A stretch of DNA of 64,000 bases. Source: Anaerolinea sp. Its GTDB lineage: Bacteria; Chloroflexota; Anaerolineae; Anaerolineales; Anaerolineaceae. Position 1 is the stretch's first letter, and the number at the start of each line of letters is the position of its first letter. The translations under genes and the position numbers were made by a program. Of the stretch, positions 41,125-50,087 are shown piece after piece. The notes beneath the pieces are model-generated. The model ran no database searches, was not told the origin of the DNA, and saw only the letters and a program-made list of their open reading frames with translations. The stretch lies in contig JARKPU010000074.1 of assembly GCA_029975055.1 (NCBI GenBank), forward strand, positions 62,001 to 126,000. The letters run 5' to 3'.

Positions 41125-41277
41125 GACTTGCCTCCTAGAAATTTCGAACAGCTTCTTTGCCAACTTGAATGGCGATGATTGGTTGGTTCTCGTTTTTCAC
41201 CGGCTGAGGAACGCCTTCGCAATCTCGTATAACAGCAACCTCCTTCCCTTCGATTCGCTCCGGTTTCGGGTCCAAGG

Positions 41278-42126
41278 TCATCCAAAGCGCTTCAGGCGGC
41301 CGGTCACTTCTTGCGCAAACCGGCCGATGAGCGCCTCGCAAAATGCACTTGGGTCTTGGGCGGCGCCGTGGATGAGCGTGGTCATGTCCATCGCGAAGGA
41401 CATGCCCAGCGAGGTATCCACCCCGTGCGACTCGAAGTACGTCGCATTCGCCCGGCGGCGCCCCATGGTGGCAAGGTCATAGCGCTTACCGCCGCTGATT
41501 TGAGAATCAAACACGCCCAGCAGCGCGGCCTGGAGGTTCTCGTGCAGCGAGAGATCGAGCGCCACCTTCTCGGAATCGGGCATCCAATCTAACGCGCGCC
41601 AGACCTCGCAGCCCAGCAGCCTTTGGGGGCGCTCGGCTTCCGGCAGGCTGCGGATGGCCGCGATGACGCGCAAGGCCGTGGCCACGTGTGAGTCATGCTT
41701 ATCGGCCAGGTTGTGCGTGTAAACCACCTGCGGGCGGGCGGCCTTGAGCAGCGCGGCCAGGTCTTCCACCGGCCGCCGGTCGGCCGCGTCTTTGACGACC
41801 CGGCTGGGGTAATCGAGCAGCGCCTGGGCGGCATATTCGCCCACCGTGGCGGCCTTTTTCTGCTCCTTGATGCGCACCACGCGCATCTGCTCATCGTCAT
41901 ACGCCTGGTAGAGGCCGTCGCGCGGCGAGCCGCGCCCGTCGGTGACGACCACGCCGGTGAACCACAGGTCTTCGCGCTGGAAGCACTCAATGATCGGCGC
42001 CGCCGCCATGATTTCGATGTCATCCTGGTGTGCCGAGATGCCCATGTGGGTGGTGCGCGCCAGGGCGGTTGCTTCGGGCGCTCCATCGGGGATGAAGAGT
42101 TCAGCGGATTCCAGGTGAAAGTGCAT
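41278..42126 (-). CDS. PIG-L (LmbE-like) family deacetylase
   Basis: Zinc-dependent N-deacetylase of 282 residues, probably removing the acetyl group from an N-acetylated sugar brought in by the importer of the same operon. The PIG-L metal motif is AHQDDIEIM (His, Asp, Asp; Gln replaces the usual Pro of AHPDD), and the third metal His is in YTHNLADKHDSH. The C-terminal half carries SHGVDTSLGMSFAMDMTTLI. ATG at 42126 is preceded by GAGGG. The gene follows the ROK-like kinase by 11 nt. The alternative of a mycothiol-pathway enzyme is unlikely from context. Confidence 0.85.
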   Translation of the reverse strand: MHFHLESAELFIPDGAPEATALARTTHMGISAHQDDIEIMAAAPIIECFQREDLWFTGVVVTDGRGSPRDGLYQAYDDEQMRVVRIKEQKKAATVGEYAAQALLDYPSRVVKDAADRRPVEDLAALLKAARPQVVYTHNLADKHDSHVATALRVIAAIRSLPEAERPQRLLGCEVWRALDWMPDSEKVALDLSLHENLQAALLGVFDSQISGGKRYDLATMGRRRANATYFESHGVDTSLGMSFAMDMTTLIHGAAQDPSAFCEALIGRFAQEVTGRLKRFG

Positions 42127-42137
42127 ACATACCCTCG

Positions 42138-43538
42138 TCAGGATGGTTTGATCTCCGGCAGGCTGGCCGCGGCGATGGACTGCCCCACGCGGCGGCTCTT
42201 CTCATCGGGGAGCTGCACCTGGATGCGCCCCGCCAGCTCGGGGAATTCAACGTCCAGCACGCGGCGGGCGTTTTCGAGGATCAGGCTCCCGCCGCTCCCC
42301 GAGGTGCAGCGCCCCAAAATGAGCGCATGCTTGAAGGTGTAAAACTCTGCATAATGCGCCAGGGCATAGCCCAGGTAAACGCCCATGCTCTCCCAAATCT
42401 GGCGCGCCCCGGCATGCCCGCCTTCGAGCTTTTCCTGGACGAACTTGAGCCGCGCCGCATCCGTCAGCCCGGAGGGGATTTCGATGCCCGCCTTCGGCGC
42501 CAGCCGGAAGACGCACTGCTGCGAAAAGTACAGCGCCCCCACCCCCGCATCACCAGACCACTCGTCGGTAGGGGCCTGGGGGTTGTAATCGACCGGGGCG
42601 AAGGCCAGCTCGCTCAGCCAGTTGAGGATGTGCCCTTGCATATCCACGTAGCCCGCCGCCTCGCTGGAACCCATCGCAATGCCCAGGATGCCGTTTTCTC
42701 CCAGCGACATCGCCCCGGCCAGGGCGGTCACATCGCCGTCGTTGATCACTTCCAGCGGCGCACCCATCTCGGCTTCGATGCGCAGGAACAGGCTGCGCAC
42801 CTCATCAAAGCGCTCGGGGGGCACGCCGCGGAAGAGCGAGGCCACCATGGGGCGTTTATCAATGATGATGCCCGCCGAACTCCCGCCGATCGCATCCACG
42901 CGCGGCATCTTCGAGGCGGCCGTCTTGAGCGCGGTGAGGATTTCACGGTAGTGATACCCCGGGTCGGCCTGCTTGCGCGGCTCCCAAACGGTCTCTTCGG
43001 TGTAAACGACGTTGCCGTCGATCACAGCGCTCACTTTGCGGTCGGAGGCGCCCAGGTCGAACCCGATGCGGCAGCCGCTCAGGTGATGCCCAAGGTGCTT
43101 GCCGCTCTCGCGCCCGGCCGGAACCTGCTCGGGGGCGCAGCAGATCACCTCGAACGGGCGCTCATAGACCTGCTCGCCCAGGAAGCGTTCATCGAAGCTC
43201 CGCTCGCCCGAAGGCGAGTAGCACGCCTGCAGATGCCTGCCGACGCCCTCCGGCCCGCCCACGTAGAGCCGGTAACCCCCGCGCTGCCAGAGGAGGAACT
43301 TGACCAGCCGCTCGGCGTAGAACAGGTTGGCCGGAGCATTGGGGTGGCCCTCGGGGAAGGCAACCGTCTCATAGCGCGAGATCTCGCCGGACGGGCGCTC
43401 GAGGGCGAACACCAGCGGGGCTGCACCGGCTTCTTCAGCAGCCCGGCGGAAGGCGCGGTTGGCGAGCGAGGCAGGCCTGAAATCGTGGTCGAGCGGGGGG
43501 AGAATGCGGGGTTCGATCAGCCGGAAACCGTGGTTCAC
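42138..43538 (-). CDS. ROK-like sugar kinase with N-terminal extension
   Basis: Hexokinase-fold protein of 466 residues, longer than usual ROK kinases (about 300) because of some 160 extra N-terminal residues. The ATP/phosphate motif is CRIGFDLGASDRKVSAVIDG, the catalytic Asp lies in VINDGDVTALAGAM, and the second phosphate segment is LGIAMGSSEAAGY. The ROK zinc-binding Cys cluster is missing here, so it is a divergent member. It starts at GTG 43538, overlapping the ROK repressor stop as GTGA, with CGAGG upstream. In context it should phosphorylate a sugar or amino sugar; its relation to the second kinase at 34618 is unclear. Confidence 0.75.
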   Translation of the reverse strand: MNHGFRLIEPRILPPLDHDFRPASLANRAFRRAAEEAGAAPLVFALERPSGEISRYETVAFPEGHPNAPANLFYAERLVKFLLWQRGGYRLYVGGPEGVGRHLQACYSPSGERSFDERFLGEQVYERPFEVICCAPEQVPAGRESGKHLGHHLSGCRIGFDLGASDRKVSAVIDGNVVYTEETVWEPRKQADPGYHYREILTALKTAASKMPRVDAIGGSSAGIIIDKRPMVASLFRGVPPERFDEVRSLFLRIEAEMGAPLEVINDGDVTALAGAMSLGENGILGIAMGSSEAAGYVDMQGHILNWLSELAFAPVDYNPQAPTDEWSGDAGVGALYFSQQCVFRLAPKAGIEIPSGLTDAARLKFVQEKLEGGHAGARQIWESMGVYLGYALAHYAEFYTFKHALILGRCTSGSGGSLILENARRVLDVEFPELAGRIQVQLPDEKSRRVGQSIAAASLPEIKPS

Positions 43539-44716
43539 ACCGGCCTCGTTTCGCGCTTAAGGAACAGCATCGAGTAATCGCTGGCCAGCGAAGCGGCTGC
43601 CCCCAGCAGGACGGCGTCATCGCTCAGGCTGGCGGAGTGGATACAGGCGTTCTGCGTCAGGCGCTTGAGCGCCGCGCCGTTCACCGCCTCGCGGATTGCA
43701 TTCAGCCACGGCTCACCAAAGCGGGTCATCTCACCCATCAAGACGATGTGCTCGACGTTGAGCATGCCCACCAGCGAAGCAATGGCCAGGCCCATATAGC
43801 GCCCGGCGCGCGAAACCAGGCGCAGCGCATCAGTGTCGCCCCGCTCGAGGGCGGCTTTGAGCAGGTCGAGCGTCGTCTCGCCGCTGCCCAGGCCAAGCTG
43901 CTGCGCCTGCTGGGCCACCGCGCTGGCGCTGGCCACCGTCTCCAGGCAGCCGGTGTTCCCGCAGCGGCACGGCAGCCCGCCCTCGTGGACGGCCACCACA
44001 TGGCCGATCTCTCCTGCGGCGCCGCCGTCGCCCTGGAAGAGCTGCCCGTTGAGAATGATCCCCGCACCGATGCCATGCCCGGCGCGCACCACAATCATAT
44101 TGTTGGGGGCCGGGCGGCTCTTGCCATAGATGAACTCGCCCATCGCGGCGGCCTGGCAGTCGTTGAGCAGCACCACGGGCAGGCCGTAACGCTCCTCGAG
44201 GATGCGCGCCAGCGGCAGGTCGCTCCAGCCCAGGTTGACCGCGTTGATCACCCGCCCTTCCCGCGAATTCACCAGGCCGGGCGCGCCGACGCCGATCCCC
44301 AGGATGGGCTTGCAGGGCGTGCGCGTGAGCTGGTCGAGCATGGTGAACAGGGCCTGCAGCGATGCCTCGCCGCCCAGGCCGTCTGCGGGCAGGCAGATCA
44401 GGTTGCTGATCTGGCTTCGCAGGTTGATGATGGCGCCCGAGAACTTGTTGTAGGCCAGGTCCAGGCCGATGAAGTAGCGCGAATTTTCCACCAGGCTGAG
44501 CAGGATCGGCGTTTTGCCGCCGGTGGACGAGCCCATGCCCACCTCGGCCACCAGCCCTTCGTCGATCAAGTCGGCGACGATATCCGAGACGGTGGTGCGC
44601 GTCAGGTGTGTGATGCGCGCGATTTCCGCCCGGCTGATGCTGGCGTGCTCAAAGAACAACCTGAGAACCAGGTTGCGGTTCTGTTCCTTCGTTTGCTGCC
44701 GGGTGGCTTTTTGCAT
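43535..44716 (-). CDS. ROK family transcriptional repressor
   Basis: Regulator of the operon, 393 residues. A winged helix-turn-helix occupies about residues 20-65 (ISRAEIARITHLTRTTVSDIVADLIDEG), followed by a ROK sugar-sensing domain with GIGVGAPGLVNSREGRV, NDCQAAAMGEFIYG, VRAGHGIGAGIILNG and the zinc motif CRCGNTGCLETVAS. It is the NagC/Mlc/XylR type: DNA binding is released when the sugar or sugar phosphate binds. A promoter with a perfect palindrome just before the start codon suggests autoregulation of the whole operon 33159-44716. ATG at 44716. Confidence 0.92.
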   Translation of the reverse strand: MQKATRQQTKEQNRNLVLRLFFEHASISRAEIARITHLTRTTVSDIVADLIDEGLVAEVGMGSSTGGKTPILLSLVENSRYFIGLDLAYNKFSGAIINLRSQISNLICLPADGLGGEASLQALFTMLDQLTRTPCKPILGIGVGAPGLVNSREGRVINAVNLGWSDLPLARILEERYGLPVVLLNDCQAAAMGEFIYGKSRPAPNNMIVVRAGHGIGAGIILNGQLFQGDGGAAGEIGHVVAVHEGGLPCRCGNTGCLETVASASAVAQQAQQLGLGSGETTLDLLKAALERGDTDALRLVSRAGRYMGLAIASLVGMLNVEHIVLMGEMTRFGEPWLNAIREAVNGAALKRLTQNACIHSASLSDDAVLLGAAASLASDYSMLFLKRETRPV

Positions 44717-44740
44717 GGGGTGGTTTTGGCGGAGAACTTT

Positions 44741-44759
44741 GTAAGTCCAATGGACTTAC
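44741..44759. promoter_or_regulatory. Palindromic operator, probable ROK repressor site
   Basis: gtaagtccaatggacttac, a perfect 9-1-9 inverted repeat, placed just downstream of the -10 box and 25 nt before the repressor start codon. Position fits a repressor that blocks its own promoter. I did not find a second copy elsewhere in the window. Confidence 0.75.
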
Positions 44760-44765
44760 AGATTT

Positions 44766-44793
44766 AGTATAGCACGCCAATCAACAAAGTCAA
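44766..44793 (-). promoter_or_regulatory. Sigma70-type promoter of the ROK operon
   Basis: On the minus strand TTGACT (44793-44788), a 16-nt spacer and TATACT (44771-44766). Transcription would begin near or within the palindromic operator. Confidence 0.75.
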
Positions 44794-44904
44794 TAACCAA
44801 TCATGGAATTCAAGCAAAGTGAACGGAATAGAGAGGCTGGGTGGCGAAATTGCCGCTCAGAAAAAGCGCGAAGCCCGCTTTCACTCTCCCTCTTGCGGCT
44901 TTGT

Positions 44905-44910
44905 TATAAT
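44905..44910 (+). promoter_or_regulatory. Extended -10 element upstream of the aldo/keto reductase
   Basis: TGT-TATAAT (TG at 44902-44903), without a good -35. The leader would contain the REP-like repeat at 44936, as at the 14290 promoter. Confidence 0.45.
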
Positions 44911-44935
44911 CAGGCAGCGTAACTGCTTTGGCAAT

Positions 44936-44987
44936 GTCACATTCAACCCCACCCTCGGCCCCGGCCCTCAAGGGGCAGCGAGTTTAA
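44936..44987 (+). repeat. REP-like GC-rich palindrome, copy 3
   Basis: Same block order as 14352: TCACATT, CCCCACCCTCGG, GGCCCTCAAGGGG and AGTTTAA, about 24 nt before the aldo/keto reductase start. Two differences in the hairpin (CCGGCC and GCAGCG) weaken the stem. Confidence 0.7.
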
Positions 44988-45010
44988 CCGCAATAAACAG
45001 GAGAGAACCC

Positions 45011-45973
45011 ATGGCGCTAGAACTGCGGGTGTTAGGCAAGACGGGCCTTTCGGTGAGTCTCCTGGGGCTGGGCGGCGGCGGGAACAGCCGCCTGGGCCTC
45101 TCCAAAGGGCTGGATATTCATCATGCCGCCGATGTCGTCCGCGCTGCGCTCGACCTGGGCGTCACGCTCATCGACACCGCGCGCGTCTATCAAACGGAAC
45201 ACGCCGTCGGCCTGGCGCTGAGGGGCCGCCGCCGCGAACAGGTGGTCGTCTCTTCCAAAAGCCCTTACCTTGATTCCGATCACCGGCTGCTCTCGGCGCA
45301 GGCCTTCCGTGAGAACATCGAGGCCAGCCTGCGCGATCTGGGCCTGGAAACGATCGACATCTACTTCATCCACGGGCTGGCCCTGCCCTATTACGAGGCC
45401 TGCCGCGAGCGCTTTTTGCCGGTGCTGGAAGAAGCCCGCCGGGGCGGAAAAATCCGCTTCATCGGGCTGACGGAAGCCTTCGAGCGCGACACGCGCCATG
45501 AGATGCTCCAGCGTGCCGTTTTGGACCCTGAATGGGATGCCTTCATGGTCGGTTTCAACCTGCTCAACCCATCGGCCCGCGAGCGCGTGCTGGCCCGCAC
45601 CCGCCAGAGCGGGGCCGCCACGCTCGGCATGTTCGCCGTGCGCCGCGGCCTCATCGATGAATCCCTGCTGCGCACCCTCCTCCAGCGGCTGGCTGCCAGT
45701 GGGGAGATCGACCCCGCCCTGGCCTCCGCGCCGGACCTCTTCGAGAGCCTGGGCCTGCGCGGGGTGAGCGAGACGCTCTCGGAGGCGGCCTACCGCTTCG
45801 CGGTCTTCGAGCCGGGCATGGATTGCGTGTTGAGCGGTACGAGCAGCGCCGAGCACCTGCGCGCCAACCTGGAGGCCGTGCGCCGCGGGCCGCTCCCCCC
45901 GCAGACGCTCGCCCGCCTGCAGGAACTGTTTGGCAAGCTCGACAGCCTCTCAGGCCAGGTGCGCGACGAATAA
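45011..45973 (+). CDS. Aldo/keto reductase
   Basis: NADP-dependent oxidoreductase of the aldo/keto reductase fold, 320 residues, cytoplasmic. The catalytic tetrad is visible: Asp55 and Tyr60 in LIDTARVY, Lys83 in SSKSPYL and His121 in YFIHGL. The middle of the barrel has GKIRFIGLTEAFERDTRHEM. The C-terminal cofactor segment ends with CVLSGTSSAEHLRANLEAV. The ATG at 45011 has AGGAG upstream and matches the family start MALELRVLGKTG; the frame is open for 64 further codons upstream without support. It is followed closely by the GH127 gene, whose product may share a sugar pathway. Confidence 0.88.
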   Translation: MALELRVLGKTGLSVSLLGLGGGGNSRLGLSKGLDIHHAADVVRAALDLGVTLIDTARVYQTEHAVGLALRGRRREQVVVSSKSPYLDSDHRLLSAQAFRENIEASLRDLGLETIDIYFIHGLALPYYEACRERFLPVLEEARRGGKIRFIGLTEAFERDTRHEMLQRAVLDPEWDAFMVGFNLLNPSARERVLARTRQSGAATLGMFAVRRGLIDESLLRTLLQRLAASGEIDPALASAPDLFESLGLRGVSETLSEAAYRFAVFEPGMDCVLSGTSSAEHLRANLEAVRRGPLPPQTLARLQELFGKLDSLSGQVRDE

Positions 45974-46016
45974 TCGGCTACAATTAACCCAACGCACACC
46001 CATCAAAGGAAAACAC

Positions 46017-47930
46017 ATGAGCGCCACATCTCGACTGCTCGAACCGGTTCACTTCACCCGCGTTCAATTCACCGATGCCTTTTGGGCCCCGCGCATCGAA
46101 ACCAACCGCACCGTCACCTTGCAGCACATCCACCGCAAGCTGGAAGAAACCGGGCGCATCAGCGCCTTCGACCTGAACTTCACCCGCAAGGTGCCGTCTT
46201 CCATCGTGCTCATCTTCGGCGATTCGGACCCGGCCAAGTGGATCGAAGCCGCCAGCTACGCCCTGGCCACCCGCCCCGATCCGCAGCTGGCGGCGCAGGT
46301 GGACGCCCTGGCCGATAAGATCATCGGCGCGCAGCAGCCCGACGGTTACCTCAACACGCATTTCATCCACGTTCAACCCGAAATGCGCTGGAAGAACCTG
46401 CGCGACCTGCACGAGCTCTACTGCGCCGGGCACCTGATCGAAGGCGCGGTGGCGCACGCCGAAGCCACCGGCAACCCCAAGCTGCTCCACGCCCTCGAAC
46501 GCTACGCCGATCACATCGACCGCACCTTCGGGCGCGAGCCGGGCAAAAAGCGCGGTTACCCTGGCCACCCGGAGCTCGAACTCGCGCTCGTGAGGCTCTA
46601 CCACGCCACTCAAAACCGGCGCTACCTCGACCTGGCCCGTTATTTTATCGATGAGCGCGGGCAGCATTCGCCGGAACGCCCGCATTACTATGATATCGAG
46701 GCCCTCGAGCGCGGAGACGACCCGCGCGCGTATTGGGCGAAATCCTATGAGTACTGCCAGGCCCACCAGCCCATCCGCGAACAGGCCAAGGTGGTGGGTC
46801 ACGCCGTGCGCGCCATGTACCTGTTCAGCGCGGTTGCCGACCTGGCCGGCGAGACCGGCGACGAGAGCCTGCGCGAAACCTGCGACCGCTTGTGGGATAA
46901 CCTGGTCAACTGCCGCATGTATCTCACCGGAGGCATCGGCCCTTCGCGCCACAACGAGGGCTTCACCACCGATTACGACCTGCCCGATGAGACGGCTTAC
47001 GCGGAGACCTGCGCGACCATCGGCCTGATGATGTGGAACCACCGCTTGCTGCAGCTCGAAGCCCAGGCCCGCTTTGCCGATGTGCTCGAACGCGGCCTCT
47101 ATAACGGCTTCCTCAGCGGTGTCTCGCTGGATGGCACGCACTTCCTCTACGAGAACCCGCTTTCTTCTGCCGGCGACCGCCATCGCGCCGAGTGGTTCGA
47201 ATGCCCGTGCTGCCCGCCCAACCTGGCCCGCAACATCGCCTCGCTTGGCAAGTATTTCTATTCCACCAGCCCGGGCGGGCTGTGGGTGCACCTCTTCGCC
47301 GGCAGCCGCACCGTGCTGCGGCCGGGCAGGCAGGATGTGACCCTGGTGCAAGAGACAAACTACCCCTGGGATGGCGCCATTCACTTTGCCTTCCAGATGG
47401 CCGAACCGGAAGAGTTCACCCTGCACCTGCGCCTGCCCGGCTGGTGCGAGGGGTACACGCTGCGGGTGAACGGCGCCGATGCGCCGGCCCGGCCCGCAGC
47501 CAACGGTTACATTGAGATCCGCCGGGTATGGAAGCGCGGCGATGAGGTCGAGTACACCCTCGAAATGCCCGTGCGGGCCGTTTACGCTAACCCGGCCGTC
47601 CGCCAGCTGCAGGGGCGCGCCGCGCTGGAACGCGGGCCGCTGGTGTACTGCCTCGAAGGAGCCGACCATGGCAGCCTGGCCCTCGACCGGATTCAGGTGG
47701 AGCGGGCCTCCCTGCCGGGCGGCTTTACGCCTGAGTTCCGCCCCGGCCTGCTGGGCGGCGTGGTGACCCTGAAAGGCCGCGGGCAGGTGATCGATGCCGC
47801 CTCCTGGGGCAATGCGCTCTACCGCCCCGCCCCGCCTGCGCTCAAAGAGATCGATCTGCTGGCTGTGCCCTATTACGCCTGGGGCAACCGCGAGCCGGGC
47901 GAGATGCGCGTCTGGCTGCGCACCGTGTGA
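46017..47930 (+). CDS. GH127 beta-L-arabinofuranosidase-like glycoside hydrolase (DUF1680)
   Basis: Cleaves beta-L-arabinofuranosyl units from glycans, if it follows its family; 637 residues, no signal peptide, so probably cytoplasmic. The (alpha/alpha)6 barrel covers about residues 10-430. By comparison with the known HypBA1 enzyme I assign acid/base Glu314 (HNEGF) and the zinc-cysteine site Glu330 and Cys332 (AETC) with Cys398 and Cys399 (ECPCCPPN); the nucleophile is one of these cysteines. Beta-domains follow. ATG at 46017 follows AAAGGA and lies 43 nt after the reductase stop; a TACAAT at 45979 may be an internal promoter. A strong terminator follows. Confidence 0.9.
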   Translation: MSATSRLLEPVHFTRVQFTDAFWAPRIETNRTVTLQHIHRKLEETGRISAFDLNFTRKVPSSIVLIFGDSDPAKWIEAASYALATRPDPQLAAQVDALADKIIGAQQPDGYLNTHFIHVQPEMRWKNLRDLHELYCAGHLIEGAVAHAEATGNPKLLHALERYADHIDRTFGREPGKKRGYPGHPELELALVRLYHATQNRRYLDLARYFIDERGQHSPERPHYYDIEALERGDDPRAYWAKSYEYCQAHQPIREQAKVVGHAVRAMYLFSAVADLAGETGDESLRETCDRLWDNLVNCRMYLTGGIGPSRHNEGFTTDYDLPDETAYAETCATIGLMMWNHRLLQLEAQARFADVLERGLYNGFLSGVSLDGTHFLYENPLSSAGDRHRAEWFECPCCPPNLARNIASLGKYFYSTSPGGLWVHLFAGSRTVLRPGRQDVTLVQETNYPWDGAIHFAFQMAEPEEFTLHLRLPGWCEGYTLRVNGADAPARPAANGYIEIRRVWKRGDEVEYTLEMPVRAVYANPAVRQLQGRAALERGPLVYCLEGADHGSLALDRIQVERASLPGGFTPEFRPGLLGGVVTLKGRGQVIDAASWGNALYRPAPPALKEIDLLAVPYYAWGNREPGEMRVWLRTV

Positions 47931-47951
47931 CGACCGGCTGTACCCGAACCG

Positions 47952-47990
47952 CGCCGGCAGGTTGAACAGGCCTGCCGGCGCATTGTTTTT
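47952..47990 (+). terminator. Rho-independent terminator after GH127 gene
   Basis: CGCCGGCAGG (47952-47961) pairs with CCTGCCGGCG (47971-47980), followed by CATTGTTTTTC. Confidence 0.75.
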
Positions 47991-48046
47991 CTCAAACGCC
48001 ACATCTTCCGCGCAGATATTCTAAGCGAATTGTTAACCAACGATTG

Positions 48047-48075
48047 TTGACTATGTTGATTGATTGAGTTATTAT
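48047..48075 (+). promoter_or_regulatory. Sigma70-type promoter of the 48-57 kb operon
   Basis: TTGACT (48047-48052), 17-nt spacer, TATTAT (48070-48075). Expected start near 48082, giving a leader of about 110 nt. It lies between a terminator and the glycosyltransferase gene, so it defines the 5' end of the operon. Confidence 0.75.
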
Positions 48076-48191
48076 TACTTTGCTTTCATCACACCCATCA
48101 TCCCAATCCTCATCCATCCAATCAAGACGTTTTCATCCGCGGGCCGGCGCGCCTGGGCTGGAGGCGTGTTCTAACAGAAAAGGCTGGAATC

Positions 48192-50087
48192 CTGAAAATC
48201 CTTTGGATGTCCGACAGCCCAACGGCCCCTTCCGGGTTCGGCAATGTGACTCGCTTTGTCTGCGCGGGTCTCGCTTCGCTGGGGCATCAAATTTCCATCC
48301 TCGGCTGGCAGGCGCGCGGAACCCCCTCCAACTGGCGCGGCATCCCGGTTTACCCGGTGCGCAACGATGCCCTCGGCGCCGACGTGCTGCTCACCTACCT
48401 GCAAAAGCTGCGGCCAGACGTGCTCGTCACCCTGGCGGATGTCTGGTGGCTCACCTACCTCGCCAACCCGTTGATCGCCAATTTCAGGCGCATGGCGGGC
48501 ATCCCCTGGGCGCTCTATTACCCCATTGACGGCGACATGGGCGGCGGCCGCCTGCCCCCCAGCTGGCTGAGCATCCTGGAGAAGGTAGACCTGCCCATCG
48601 CGATGAGCCGCTACGGGCAGGAGATCACCCGCGCGGGCGGCGTCAACCCCGCTTACATCCCGCACGGGGTGGATCTGAGCGTCTTCCACCCGCCTGCCGA
48701 TAAAGACGCCGCCAAAGCCGCGCTGGGTTACAGCGGGCGCTTCGTCATCCTCTCCGATGCGCGCAACCAGCCCCGCAAGATGATCCCCCGCACGCTGGAA
48801 ATCTTCCGGCGCTTTGCCCGCGGCAAGCCGGATGCCCTCCTGCACCTGCACTGCGACCCCGCCGACCCGGCCTCGCGCGCGCCGGAATATTACTACGACC
48901 TGCGCGCCGATATCGCCTTCCTCGGTTTGGGCGGCCAGGTGCGCCTGACGGAAGGCATGTCCATCGAGGCAGGCCTCACGCTCGAGCGCCTGGCGGGCAT
49001 TTACCAGGCCGCCGATGTGCACCTGCTCTCCTCCTGGGGCGAGGGCTTCGGCCTGCCCACCCTGCAGGCCGCCGCCGCCGGGGTGGTGCCGATGGCCTCC
49101 GATTACACCGCCAGCCGCGAACTCTGCCTGGGGCACGGCGAGCCGGTGACCGTGAAGCACTATCTGACCGACCAGTTTGGCATTCGCCGGGCATTGATCG
49201 ACGTGGAGGACGCCGTCAGGCGGCTGGACAGGCTGTATGCCGACCGGGCGCTTCTGGCGGAGAAATCCGCCGCTGCCCGTCGTTTTGCGCAAGGTTATGA
49301 CTGGCAGGCCGTCATCGCGCAGTGGCACGCCCTGCTCCAGGCCGAGGTGCCGCGCCTGCGCGCCCGCCTGCTGACCCCCCCGCCCGCCGAGCGCGTCACC
49401 CTGCGCGCCGCGGCGCCTGCATCCGGCGCAGCGGACCTGCTGCGCACCGTCCAGGCAGTGATGCCCGAACTGGCCGAGGGCATCAGCGTGACGCTCAACG
49501 TGGTCGCCAGCCAGGCCGGGCAACTGGCCGGCGAAGTGTACCGCGATGCCTTCGCCGGCGGGCACCTGCTCAGCATCCCGGCGGCCCTGCCGCCCGCCGG
49601 CCTCGCCCCGGCCAAAGCGCGCTCGGTGGGCAGCATCTACCTGGCATCCGAAGCGGATATTCCGGTCGTCCGCCTTCTCGCCGAAATCTTCCCGGCCATC
49701 ACAGCCTGGTCGCCCGCGCCGCTCGACCTGGGAATCGGCAAGGCCAGCGGAAAGCCCGTGCGCACCCCCGCCTGCCCCCCCGGCGACCCGTCGTTCTCCG
49801 CCCGGCTGGCCGCCGCCACCCTGGCCCTCGACCTGGCCGGAACCGACGAGCGCTTGCCCTGGCTGGCTGCCGGGTCTGGCGTGCCGTGCATCGGCCTGCG
49901 CAGCGTCGCGGCACAGCGCGAGTTGTGGCCCGCCCTCAGCCTGGATTCTCCCGACGCAGCCGCCGCCGCAGAGCTGGCGCGGGGCCTCTTCACCGACCAG
50001 GGCGAAGCAGCCGCGGCCTGCGCCTGGGCAAGCGCCGCGCTGGAGCGCAGCCCGCTCATCGAGCAGCCCATCGAAGGAGCAGCATGA
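48192..50087 (+). CDS. GT4-type glycosyltransferase with C-terminal extension
   Basis: GT-B fold transferase, about 631 residues, first gene of the operon. The N-terminal strand KILWMSDSPTAPSGFGNVTRF and the acceptor-side loop YPIDGDMGGGRLPPSW are followed by IPHGVDLSVFHPP, and the donor-binding E-x7-E-like region is WGEGFGLPTLQAAAAGVVPMASDYTASREL (residues about 315-345). The family part ends near residue 410; the remaining 220 residues look like a second, diverged nucleotide-fold domain. The start is unclear: homologous sequence begins at a CTG (48192) with AAAAGG 8 nt upstream; the first in-frame ATG is at 48207, and an earlier TTG lies inside the promoter. It overlaps the next gene by ATGA. 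Confidence 0.85.
   Translation: MKILWMSDSPTAPSGFGNVTRFVCAGLASLGHQISILGWQARGTPSNWRGIPVYPVRNDALGADVLLTYLQKLRPDVLVTLADVWWLTYLANPLIANFRRMAGIPWALYYPIDGDMGGGRLPPSWLSILEKVDLPIAMSRYGQEITRAGGVNPAYIPHGVDLSVFHPPADKDAAKAALGYSGRFVILSDARNQPRKMIPRTLEIFRRFARGKPDALLHLHCDPADPASRAPEYYYDLRADIAFLGLGGQVRLTEGMSIEAGLTLERLAGIYQAADVHLLSSWGEGFGLPTLQAAAAGVVPMASDYTASRELCLGHGEPVTVKHYLTDQFGIRRALIDVEDAVRRLDRLYADRALLAEKSAAARRFAQGYDWQAVIAQWHALLQAEVPRLRARLLTPPPAERVTLRAAAPASGAADLLRTVQAVMPELAEGISVTLNVVASQAGQLAGEVYRDAFAGGHLLSIPAALPPAGLAPAKARSVGSIYLASEADIPVVRLLAEIFPAITAWSPAPLDLGIGKASGKPVRTPACPPGDPSFSARLAAATLALDLAGTDERLPWLAAGSGVPCIGLRSVAAQRELWPALSLDSPDAAAAAELARGLFTDQGEAAAACAWASAALERSPLIEQPIEGAA

Noticed and set aside
45984..48002. 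672-codon open frame on the minus strand
   Set aside because: Antisense to the GH127 gene, which has catalytic residues in place; the mirror product is His/Gly/Ala-rich.
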